Positions 1 to 8,011 of a stretch of DNA of 8,114 nt are shown here, one piece after another (position 1 is the first letter of the stretch; the number at the start of each line of letters is the position of its first letter). The notes below the pieces were generated by a model. The model had not been told where the DNA came from and ran no database searches. It saw only the letters and a list, made by a program, of their open reading frames with translations. Source of the DNA: SCN-69-37 sp044507065 (GTDB lineage Bacteria; Acidobacteriota; Vicinamibacteria; Vicinamibacterales; SCN-69-37); contig JBIQJY010000096.1 in assembly GCA_044507065.1 (NCBI GenBank), positions 1 to 8,114 on the forward strand, in the 5' to 3' direction. Made by a program: the position numbers and the translations under genes.

Positions 1-327
1 CTGCGCACGGTGGGCGACGACCTGCTGTCGGATGCGGCCGTGCGCGCCGTGGTGCTCGAGCCGCTGCAGGTGCAGGGCATCGAGTCGATTCGCGATGCCC
101 AGATGACCATCCGCATGAGCCTGCGGACGCTGCCGCAGAAGCACGGAGATGTCGGGCGCGAACTGCTGCGTCGCGTGAAGAAGGCGTTCGATGCCCACGG
201 CATCGCCCAGCCGACCCCGCGCCTGTCGCTCTACATGGGCGAGGGCGGCCGGCCGTTCGTCGTTACGCAGGCCGATGACGCCGATGGCCGCCCGTCGGCG
301 GTCACGACGGGTCCGGCAGGCGAGTGA
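1..327 (+). CDS. Mechanosensitive ion channel (MscS family), C-terminal fragment
   Basis: This is the 3' end of a gene that begins left of the window; 108 codons are present, open from base 1 to a TGA stop. The visible protein matches the cytoplasmic C-terminal alpha/beta domain of MscS-type channels: a 'VGDDLLSDAAV' stretch, then 'LEPLQVQGIESI', a beta-strand segment around 'QMTIRMSLRTLP', then 'VGRELLRRVKKAFDAHGI' followed by a proline. This arrangement, ending with a helix that leads into 'GI-x-x-P-x-P', is typical of the family. MscS channels sit in the inner membrane and open under membrane tension to release solutes during hypo-osmotic shock. The pore helices that would prove the call lie outside the window. 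A GTG at base 10 is internal, not the start. The tail after the domain (about 30 residues) is not recognisable. The last 26 bp overlap the end of the convergent HlyC/CorC-like gene. I am fairly sure of the family but not of the subtype. Confidence 0.8.
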   Translation: MRTVGDDLLSDAAVRAVVLEPLQVQGIESIRDAQMTIRMSLRTLPQKHGDVGRELLRRVKKAFDAHGIAQPTPRLSLYMGEGGRPFVVTQADDADGRPSAVTTGPAGE

Positions 328-1600
328 CGAGCACGCGATCCACGCGGTTGCCGTCCATGTCGACGATTTCGAAGCGGAATCCCGCCTGCACGAACGTGTC
401 GCCCGTGCGCGGCACGCGGCCGAGGGCCACCATCGCCAGGCCGCCGAGCGTGTGGTAGTGCTGACGGTCATCATCGGACTCGAGTGAAGCCGCCTCGATC
501 GTGCGCCGGACGACGTCGATTTCGAGTCCGCCGTCGAACAGCCACGATCCATCGTCGCGCCGCACGATCGACGGCTCGTCGCTCTCGTCGCCCGGCAGGT
601 CGCCCACGATCGCCGAGACGACGTCCTGCAGGCTGACGAGGCCGTCGACGCCCCCGAACTCATCGACGACGAGCGCCACCGGCAGGTGGTTGCGCTTGAA
701 GTGTTCGAGCAGGTTCATCAGCGTCATCGTCCGCGGGACGAACAGCGCGGGGCCAGCCACGGCGCGGATGTCGAGCGGCTTGCCGAGCAGCAGGTGTTCC
801 ATGACGCGCGTGGAGCGCACGAACCCCACCACGTGGTCGAGCCCGCCCTCGCAGACGGGCAGCACGCTGTGCGGATCGGCCAGCAGCTTCGAGCGGCTTT
901 CCTCGAGCGTGTCCTCGAGGTCGATGTAGACCACCTCGGACCGCGGCGTGAGGATCGCGCCGACCACACGGTCGTCGAGGCCGAGCACGTTGGTCACCAT
1001 CTCCTGTTCGCCTGCCTCGAACACACCCTCGACGGTGCCCTGTTCCATGAGCACCTTGATTTCCTCGTTGGTGATGGCCGGGCCGGATGACGGGCGCACG
1101 CGGAAGAGCCGCAGGATGCCGTCGGTCGATGCGCTCAGCACGACGACGAGCGGGCGTGCGAAGACCGCCAGCCACTGCATGGGCCGCGAGATGAGGCTGG
1201 CAATGACCTCGGGCCGCGTCAGCGCGAGCCGCTTCGGCACCAGTTCCCCGACGATGAGCGAGACGTAGGTCAGGCCGACGACCATGATGGTGAGCGACAG
1301 CGCGTTGGCGTACGGCGCGAGCAGAGGCATGCCCTCGAACATCAGTCGCAGTCGGCCCGCAATCGTGGCCTCGCCGATGGCGCCGCTCAGGATGCCGATG
1401 CTGGTGATGCCCACCTGCACGGTGGACAGGAACCGCGTCGGGTCGGCCGACAGGGCCAGCGCCTGCTGCGCGCCGGTGCGGCCGCTGTCGGCCATCTGGC
1501 GCAATCGCGCGCGCCGCGATCCGACGACAGCAATCTCCGACATGGCAAAGGCACCGTTGAGCGCGATGAGCGCGAGCAGGAAGGAGAGATCGGTAAGCAT
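302..1600 (-). CDS. HlyC/CorC-type membrane protein (CNNM domain, CBS pair, CorC_HlyC domain)
   Basis: This 432-residue protein has the full family architecture. An N-terminal CNNM/DUF21 membrane domain spans about residues 1-170, with hydrophobic segments near 4-20, 58-78, 95-120 and 132-158, and the family-like 'NGAFAMSEIAVV' start. A CBS-domain pair follows at about 215-337, including 'AILTPRSEVVYID' and 'VVDEFGGVDGLVSLQDVVSAI'. A CorC_HlyC C-terminal domain lies at about 345-428. The family is implicated in magnesium or cobalt export and resistance; the older 'hemolysin' label is misleading, and the substrate cannot be read from the sequence. It acts in the inner membrane, with the CBS pair sensing nucleotides in the cytoplasm. 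The start is ATG at 1600, with a weak AAGGA about 10 nt upstream. The end overlaps the convergent MscS-type gene by 26 bp. It is divergent from glgB across 120 bp. I see no damage in the frame. Confidence 0.93.
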   Translation of the reverse strand: MLTDLSFLLALIALNGAFAMSEIAVVGSRRARLRQMADSGRTGAQQALALSADPTRFLSTVQVGITSIGILSGAIGEATIAGRLRLMFEGMPLLAPYANALSLTIMVVGLTYVSLIVGELVPKRLALTRPEVIASLISRPMQWLAVFARPLVVVLSASTDGILRLFRVRPSSGPAITNEEIKVLMEQGTVEGVFEAGEQEMVTNVLGLDDRVVGAILTPRSEVVYIDLEDTLEESRSKLLADPHSVLPVCEGGLDHVVGFVRSTRVMEHLLLGKPLDIRAVAGPALFVPRTMTLMNLLEHFKRNHLPVALVVDEFGGVDGLVSLQDVVSAIVGDLPGDESDEPSIVRRDDGSWLFDGGLEIDVVRRTIEAASLESDDDRQHYHTLGGLAMVALGRVPRTGDTFVQAGFRFEIVDMDGNRVDRVLVTRLPDPS

Positions 1601-1622
1601 GATCGGTGGGTCCTTGCGCGGT

Positions 1623-1675
1623 CCGAAGGTTCGGTCGTGTCGGCCGGAAGCCGAAGGATATCAGGCGCCCGAAGG
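1623..1675. repeat. Three direct CCGAAGG heptamers in the divergent intergenic region
   Basis: The 120 bp between the HlyC/CorC-like start (1600) and the glgB ATG (1721) hold exact copies of CCGAAGG at 1623-1629, 1651-1657 and 1669-1675, with start-to-start steps of 28 and 18 bp. A related CCGGAAG sits at 1644-1650. The region must carry the promoters of both genes, but I see no convincing -35/-10 pair. The heptamers could be a regulator-binding array or chance in GC-rich DNA. A role as operator is inference only. Confidence 0.4.
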
Positions 1676-1720
1676 CCGATCGCTTTCCTCCGCGCGCGTT
1701 TTCTGCGACAGTTCTGTTCG

Positions 1721-3640
1721 ATGCCTCCACACGCCGCGCCGGGACCCGACCGTATCGTCACCGACTACGAGGCCTACCTCTTCGGGGAAGGGCACTGGCT
1801 GCGCGCGTGGGAAAAGATGGGCGCGCGTCCGGCGCGCCGCGACGGGCACGACGGCTACACGTTCGTGGTCTGGGCGCCCAATGCGCGTGGCGTCTCGGTG
1901 GTGGGCACGTTCAACGACTGGGACGGCCGGCGTCATCCGCTGTCGCCGTTGGGTGTGAGCGGGCTGTGGGAGGGGTTCGTCCCCGACCTTGGCGCGGGCG
2001 AGCTCTACAAGTTCGAGATACGGCCCCGCGTCGGCCCGCCCATCGTCAAGGCCGATCCGTACGCGCTCGCGGCTGAGCGGCCGCCGGCCACCGCCTCGGT
2101 CACGACCGACCTCGGACAGCACGTCTGGCGCGACGCGGCCTGGATGGCGGCGCGCCGCGATCGGGCCGTGCTCGACATGCCGATGTCCATCTACGAGGTG
2201 CACCCCGGATCGTGGCGGCGCAATCCGATCGAGGGCAATCGGTCGCTCACGTGGCGAGAGCTGTCGGCCGAGCTGGTGCCGTATGTGAAGGCCCTCGGCT
2301 TCACGCACATCGAGCTGCTGCCGGTGATGGAGCACCCCTTCGAGGGCTCGTGGGGATATCAGGTCACCGGCTACTTCGCCCCCACGAGCCGCTACGGGAC
2401 GCCCGACGACTTCCGCCACTTCGTCGACGAGTGTCACATCAACGGCATCGGCGTCATCCTCGACTGGGTGCCCGGGCATTTCCCGCGCGACGATCACGGG
2501 CTGCGCATGTTCGACGGCACCGCGCTCTACGAGCACGAGGACCCGCGGCTGGGCGAGCACCAGGACTGGGGCACGCTCATCTTCAACTACGGCCGGCACG
2601 AGGTGCGCAACTTCCTGCTGTCGAACGCGCTCTACTGGCTCCAGAGCTTCCACATCGACGGCCTGCGCGTCGACGCGGTGGCGTCGATGATCTACCTCGA
2701 CTACTCGCGTCGCGAGGGTGAGTGGGTGCCCAACGCCCACGGCGGCCGCGAGAACCTCGAAGCCATCGACTTCCTGCGCGAGCTGAACGCGCTGACGCAC
2801 GGCCATCATCCGGGCACCGTGATGATTGCCGAGGAGTCCACCGCGTTCCCCGCGGTGAGCCGGCCGACGTGGGTGGGCGGCCTCGGGTTCACGTTCAAGT
2901 GGAACATGGGCTGGATGCACGACATCCTGACCTACATCGGCAAGGACCCGGTGTTCCGCCGCTGGGAACACCAGCACCTGACCTTCTCGATGCTCTACGC
3001 CTACAACGAGAACTTCGTGCTGCCGTTCTCGCACGACGAGGTCGTGCACGGCAAGGGGTCGATGCTGAGCAAGGTCCCCGGCGACCAGTGGCAGAAGGCC
3101 GCCACGCTGCGCGCGCTCTACACGTTCATGTACGCGCATCCCGGCAAGAAGCTGCTCTTCATGGGCTGCGAGCTGGGGGAGTGGCGCGAGTGGAACCACG
3201 ACGACTCGCTCGACTGGGACCTGGTGCAGCAGCCGCTGCACGGCGGGCTGCAGCGCTACGTGCGCGACCTCAACGACCTGTATCGCACCGAGCCGGCCCT
3301 GCACGAGGTCGACTTCGACGCCGCGGGATTCTCGTGGATCGACTGCAACGACCACGAGGCCAGCGTGGTGTCGTTCCTGCGGCGGGCCCGCGACCCGCGC
3401 GACTTCGTGGTCGTCGTCCTGAACTTCACGCCCGTGGTGCGGCACGACTACCGCGTGGGCGTGCCCGATCCCGGCTACTATCGCGAGCTGCTCAACAGCG
3501 ACGCGGTCTGGTACGGCGGCGGCAACGTGGGCAACGAGGGCGGCGTGTACACCGAGCCGCTGGCCGCGCACGGCCACGCACAGTCGCTGCGGCTGACGCT
3601 GCCGCCGCTCGCGGGCCTGGTGCTGCGGGTGGCCCGGTAG
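1721..3640 (+). CDS. glgB: 1,4-alpha-glucan (glycogen) branching enzyme
   Basis: GlgB cuts alpha-1,4 glucan chains and re-attaches them as alpha-1,6 branches during cytoplasmic glycogen synthesis. This 639-residue protein has a CBM48 domain at about 45-125 ('YTFVVWAPNARGVSVVG', 'FNDWDG'), a GH13 barrel at about 140-510 and an all-beta C-terminal domain. Family landmarks are 'YEVHPGSW', 'LPVMEHPFEGSWGYQVTGYF', 'DWVPGHF' (from D248), nucleophile D318 in 'DGLRVDAV', acid/base E371 in 'MIAEES', and D439 in 'SHDEVVHG'. It lacks the extra N-terminal module that makes E. coli GlgB about 728 residues long. I chose ATG 1721, ten residues before the conserved 'IVTDYEAYLFGEG'. The frame stays open to a GTG at 1637 that has a weak GAAGG upstream, but the extra 28 residues are arginine-rich and resemble no GlgB terminus. 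ATG 1721 itself has no clear Shine-Dalgarno. No other glg gene lies in the window. The stop abuts the convergent pfk stop. Confidence 0.96.
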   Translation: MPPHAAPGPDRIVTDYEAYLFGEGHWLRAWEKMGARPARRDGHDGYTFVVWAPNARGVSVVGTFNDWDGRRHPLSPLGVSGLWEGFVPDLGAGELYKFEIRPRVGPPIVKADPYALAAERPPATASVTTDLGQHVWRDAAWMAARRDRAVLDMPMSIYEVHPGSWRRNPIEGNRSLTWRELSAELVPYVKALGFTHIELLPVMEHPFEGSWGYQVTGYFAPTSRYGTPDDFRHFVDECHINGIGVILDWVPGHFPRDDHGLRMFDGTALYEHEDPRLGEHQDWGTLIFNYGRHEVRNFLLSNALYWLQSFHIDGLRVDAVASMIYLDYSRREGEWVPNAHGGRENLEAIDFLRELNALTHGHHPGTVMIAEESTAFPAVSRPTWVGGLGFTFKWNMGWMHDILTYIGKDPVFRRWEHQHLTFSMLYAYNENFVLPFSHDEVVHGKGSMLSKVPGDQWQKAATLRALYTFMYAHPGKKLLFMGCELGEWREWNHDDSLDWDLVQQPLHGGLQRYVRDLNDLYRTEPALHEVDFDAAGFSWIDCNDHEASVVSFLRRARDPRDFVVVVLNFTPVVRHDYRVGVPDPGYYRELLNSDAVWYGGGNVGNEGGVYTEPLAAHGHAQSLRLTLPPLAGLVLRVAR

Positions 3641-5017
3641 TCAGGCCAGGTAGCGGATGCGCCGGCCCACCAGCTCGTTGATCGAGCGGTGCGGATCGAC
3701 GAGCCGGCCCGGCGTGAACAGTCGTTCGCGCATGTGCTCGGTATCGTCGTGGCCCACGGCGCCCGTGAAGATCTGCTGCAGGTACTGCACGCCGAGCGGC
3801 GACGGCCGCATCGATGCCCGATCGTAGAACGACGCGTGCATGCGCCGCGCGTGGATGCGGCCCCACTCGTCGTGCAGCCCGGAGACCGGAAATCCCTCCA
3901 CGACGTACCCGCACCCGGGCGACCACTGCAGCGACGCAATGACATTCGATCGGCCCTCGAGGAGCAGATCGACCGAGGCGGCGCCCTGCTGCGCGGCGTA
4001 GAACCGATCGAAGAGCAGTGGGCGCCCGCCGCGCTGCGTGTGGCCGACTTTTCGCGTGAAGATCACCTCGCGCGCGTTCGCGCCGCGACGCTTCTGCCGG
4101 AAGTACCGGTCGCCGATGCTGTCGACCAGCCGCGACCGCAGGGCCTCGGCCGCGCCGCTGAACACCTTGTTGCCGGCCGGGTCGGTCGACTGGCTCTGCG
4201 CGCCGAGCAGGTGGCCGGTGGCGTCCTTGATGCCCTCGCCGCACACGATGACCACGTTCTTCTGGGTTTCGTAGATCTCGATGATGCGCGTGACGAGCGC
4301 ATCGAGGTCGATGGGCCACTCGGGCGGCAGGATCACGTCCGGCTGGCCGTAGGCGCAGCCGAGTGCGATGTAGCCCGACTCGCGCCCCATCACCTCGATG
4401 ATGGCGATCCGCCGGTGGCTCTCGGCCGTCGTCCTGATCCGTTCGACGCCGCCGGCCGCCACGAACACGGCCGTGGCGAAGCCGGGCGTGACGTAGTTGA
4501 TCATGCCCTCGAGCGTGCACGCGCGTGCCGAGTCGACCCGCTGATAGCACGTGGCGCCACCGCTCGACTCGACGCGCCGCCACTCGCTCGTTTCTTCCGC
4601 GTAGTTCAGCCCGAGATCGTTGTCGATGGTCTTCGGCGCGAGCACCACGGGCAGCGTGCGCGACAGCGCGTGCATCCCGTTGAGCGTGCCGTCGCCGCCC
4701 ACGCAGATGAGTCCCTCGATGCCCAGCTGCTTCAGGCGCTCGGCGATGACGTCGATGGCGGCCGTGTCGGTGCCGTCCAGGTAGTCGCGCGAGGCCCCGA
4801 GCAGGGTGCCGCCGTAGGTGGGATCGAGTTCAGGGATGCGTTCGAAGACCGGGTTGAGATGGACGTGCGGCAGCCGCGGGTTGAAGAGGCTGTTGAAGCC
4901 CTTGATGAGGCCGTAGACCTCGACCCGTCGCGCATTGGCGCGCGTGACGACGCCGTGGATGGTGGCGTTGAGCGCAGGTGTATCGCCGCCGGCCGTCAGG
5001 ATTCCGATTCGCTGCAT
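3641..5017 (-). CDS. pfkA: 6-phosphofructokinase (PfkA superfamily, long form)
   Basis: This enzyme phosphorylates fructose 6-phosphate to fructose 1,6-bisphosphate in glycolysis. The 458-residue protein carries 'GILTAGGDTPALNATIHG' at the N-terminus, 'GGDGT' (107-111), 'PKTIDND' (128-134, with D132 equivalent to the catalytic Asp127 of E. coli PfkA), 'EVMGR' (208-212), 'GEG' (260-262) and 'HTQRGG' (326-331). Glycine at 110 (E. coli position 104) predicts ATP as phosphoryl donor; PPi enzymes have Asp there. Lys129 (E. coli Gly124) matches PPi enzymes but also the plant and trypanosome ATP enzymes, so ATP is the likelier donor but unproven. It is longer than E. coli PfkA (320 residues). One insertion of roughly 35 residues lies between TIDND and MGR, at about 138-175, and the C-terminus is extended. 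The start is ATG 5017, with GGGAG 8 nt upstream. It is convergent with glgB with no spacer, and downstream of dodecin on the same strand. Confidence 0.93.
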   Translation of the reverse strand: MQRIGILTAGGDTPALNATIHGVVTRANARRVEVYGLIKGFNSLFNPRLPHVHLNPVFERIPELDPTYGGTLLGASRDYLDGTDTAAIDVIAERLKQLGIEGLICVGGDGTLNGMHALSRTLPVVLAPKTIDNDLGLNYAEETSEWRRVESSGGATCYQRVDSARACTLEGMINYVTPGFATAVFVAAGGVERIRTTAESHRRIAIIEVMGRESGYIALGCAYGQPDVILPPEWPIDLDALVTRIIEIYETQKNVVIVCGEGIKDATGHLLGAQSQSTDPAGNKVFSGAAEALRSRLVDSIGDRYFRQKRRGANAREVIFTRKVGHTQRGGRPLLFDRFYAAQQGAASVDLLLEGRSNVIASLQWSPGCGYVVEGFPVSGLHDEWGRIHARRMHASFYDRASMRPSPLGVQYLQQIFTGAVGHDDTEHMRERLFTPGRLVDPHRSINELVGRRIRYLA

Positions 5018-5075
5018 GATGGGCGCTCCCGCCCGGCATTCCGCTGCGGGAACGCGCTGTCATGGACAATCGGCC

Positions 5076-5089
5076 GCCGGCGCGCCGGC
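5076..5089. repeat. 14-bp perfect palindrome upstream of pfk
   Basis: GCCGGCGCGCCGGC reads identically on both strands. It lies 59 bp upstream of the pfk ATG, in the 152-bp gap between pfk and dodecin. It could be a dimeric regulator site or only a by-product of GC-rich composition, since every base is G or C. No function is claimed. Confidence 0.4.
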
Positions 5090-5123
5090 TTGACCTGTCG
5101 GCCCTTCCGCGGGCGTTCGAATG

Positions 5124-5151
5124 GCAGGCGGACCGCGCGCGATCCGCCTGC
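5124..5151 (-). terminator. Hairpin downstream of dodecin, terminator-like but without a T run
   Basis: GCAGGCGGA (5124-5132) and TCCGCCTGC (5143-5151) are perfect 9-bp inverted arms around a 10-nt loop. On the minus strand the hairpin begins 18 bp after the dodecin stop codon, where a terminator would be expected. The bases that follow on that strand (CATTCGAACG) contain no T run, so it is not a classical intrinsic terminator. It may instead stabilise the 3' end of the dodecin transcript or attenuate read-through into pfk. Confidence 0.45.
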
Positions 5152-5169
5152 TCGAGGCCGGCGACGGTC

Positions 5170-5373
5170 CTAGTCGTCGAGCACGAAGGTCACCATCATG
5201 TTGACCTGATACTCGCTGACTTTGCCGTCGGCAAGGCGCACGTGCTGCTCCTTGATCCACGCGCCGCGAACGTTGCGCAGGGTCTTGCCGGCCCTCGACA
5301 ATCCCTGCTGAATCGCGTCCTCGAAGCTCTTGGACGACGTGGCGCTGATCTCGGTGACTTTGGCGACGGACAT
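5170..5373 (-). CDS. Dodecin family flavin-binding protein
   Basis: This 67-residue protein has the length and sequence of a dodecin, a small beta-alpha-beta-beta protein that forms hollow dodecamers and stores or buffers flavins in the cytoplasm. Visible family features are an N-terminal strand ('VAKVTEISATS'), the helix 'SFEDAIQQGLSRAGKTLRNV', then 'WIKEQHVRL', 'DGKVSEYQV' (with the conserved Gln at 56) and the final strand 'VTFVLDD'. In archaeal and mycobacterial dodecins a Trp stacks on the flavin. Here the aligned position appears to be Gly37, and the only Trp is residue 39. The start is ATG 5373 because a perfect AGGAGG lies 5 nt upstream; the frame stays open for eight more codons to a TTG at 5397 that lies inside a hairpin. 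Neighbours are the DUF937 gene (69 bp upstream) and pfk (152 bp downstream), both on the same strand. The family is clear; flavin binding by this member is inferred. Confidence 0.9.
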   Translation of the reverse strand: MSVAKVTEISATSSKSFEDAIQQGLSRAGKTLRNVRGAWIKEQHVRLADGKVSEYQVNMMVTFVLDD

Positions 5374-5378
5374 GGACC

Positions 5379-5384
5379 CCTCCT
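5379..5384 (-). promoter_or_regulatory. Shine-Dalgarno of the dodecin gene
   Basis: On the minus strand this reads AGGAGG, 5 nt before the ATG at 5373. It fixes the start of the dodecin and rules out the in-frame TTG eight codons upstream. Confidence 0.8.
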
Positions 5385-5386
5385 GT

Positions 5387-5405
5387 GGCTTCGACAAGCG
5401 AAGCC
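5387..5405 (-). promoter_or_regulatory. Stem-loop immediately upstream of the dodecin Shine-Dalgarno
   Basis: GGCTTCG (5387-5393) and CGAAGCC (5399-5405) are perfect 7-bp inverted arms with a 5-nt loop. On the minus strand the stem ends only 2 nt before AGGAGG, in the 69-bp gap after the DUF937 stop. It could close the DUF937 transcript, protect a processed 5' end, or affect translation of the dodecin. No T run follows it, so intrinsic termination is unlikely. Confidence 0.45.
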
Positions 5406-5442
5406 CGTCATGTGCGGATGCGGATGGACGGCCGGGGAGTCC

Positions 5443-5988
5443 CTATCTTCCCATGAACCGGCCCAGCATCGACGTCACATCGTCGACGATCGAGCCATCG
5501 CGATTGCTGTCGAGCAGCGATCCGAGCATGCCCGTGATGTCGCCGCCCGGAGCCGCGGCGGTTGTGCCGCCGTTCGCGCGCTGCTTGGCGAAGCTGGCCA
5601 TCACCATCGTGGCCACGAGCGGCAGCAGCCGCTTCAGGATGTCGGCACTGATGCCGGTCTGCGCCGACGCACGTGCTGCCACCTGCCGGCTGACATCGCG
5701 GCTGCCGAACACGTGTCCGAGGATGCCGTTGCCGTCGTCGACCGCACCGGGCTGGGCCAGGGTGCCGGGGTTATCGAGGTATCGCGCATGGTTGCCGCCG
5801 GCAAGCGCGCCGAGCAGGTCCGCCATGCCGTTCTGCGACTGCAGGTTGCGCTGGAATCCCGAGGCGAGCGCCGGCAGCAGCGCCGACAGCGCGGCCGACG
5901 TCTGGTCGTCGTTGAGGCCGACCTGTGCGCCGAGTTGACGGACCGCCGCGCCGTTGCCGCTGTTCGTAATCATGTCGAGGATGTTCAT
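5443..5988 (-). CDS. DUF937 domain protein, function unknown
   Basis: This 181-residue protein matches DUF937 (YidB-like) proteins. It has an N-terminal helical part ('MNILDMI', 'LNDDQTSAALSALLPALASGF'), an 'LLGAL-GG' segment, a 'GNGILGHVFGSRDVSRQVAARASAQTGI' block, then 'ILKRLLPLVATMVMASF' and a low-complexity linker (about 138-150). The C-terminal 'LLDSNRDGSIVDDVTSMLG' has an acidic D160-x-N-x-D-G-x-I pattern like the start of a calcium-binding loop, although loop position 12 is Val rather than an acidic residue. There is no signal peptide, and the segment at 117-133 is hydrophobic but interrupted. The start is ATG 5988, with GGAGG 5 nt upstream. The reading frame stays open far upstream through uup, but that part is a shadow. 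It lies 107 bp after uup and 69 bp before dodecin on the same strand. The biochemical role of the family is not known to me. Confidence 0.85.
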   Translation of the reverse strand: MNILDMITNSGNGAAVRQLGAQVGLNDDQTSAALSALLPALASGFQRNLQSQNGMADLLGALAGGNHARYLDNPGTLAQPGAVDDGNGILGHVFGSRDVSRQVAARASAQTGISADILKRLLPLVATMVMASFAKQRANGGTTAAAPGGDITGMLGSLLDSNRDGSIVDDVTSMLGRFMGR

Positions 5989-5993
5989 GGTGG

Positions 5994-5998
5994 CCTCC
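5994..5998 (-). promoter_or_regulatory. Shine-Dalgarno of the DUF937 gene
   Basis: On the minus strand this reads GGAGG, 5 nt before ATG 5988. It settles the start in a frame that remains open for several hundred codons upstream. Confidence 0.7.
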
Positions 5999-6043
5999 GG
6001 GGACCGGGACGAGTGTGGCGTTCCTGGGGAGAGCGTCACTCTA

Positions 6044-6077
6044 CCGTGTCGGCCCGGCGCGCGCCAGCGGCACACGG
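6044..6077 (-). terminator. Weak inverted repeat downstream of uup
   Basis: CCGTGT (6044-6049) and ACACGG (6072-6077) could pair around a 22-nt GC-rich loop that itself contains the palindrome GGCGCGCGCC (6056-6065). It starts 18 bp after the uup stop on the minus strand. No T run follows, and the six-base arms are short, so this is only a possible transcript end. Confidence 0.22.
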
Positions 6078-6095
6078 CCGTCACGCCGGAGCCGT

Positions 6096-7997
<1,902 letters not shown>

Positions 7998-8011
7998 ACA
8001 AGGTTAATCCA

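Noticed and set aside
1637..1720. Alternative GTG start of glgB adding 28 residues
   Set aside because: A weak GAAGG precedes it, but the added residues are Arg-rich and unlike branching enzyme N-termini, and they would be encoded across the CCGAAGG repeats. ATG 1721 fits the family better, though its own Shine-Dalgarno is poor.
1661..3577. Open minus-strand frame of 638 codons opposite glgB
   Set aside because: It lies antisense to an unmistakable GlgB and its translation is low-complexity (His, Val, Arg and Ala rich) with no recognisable domain. It results from G/C-biased third codon positions.
3689..5173. Open plus-strand frame of 494 codons opposite pfk
   Set aside because: It is antisense to a complete phosphofructokinase, is Arg/Ala/Asp-rich with no motifs, and runs on into the dodecin stop. 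It is a shadow frame.
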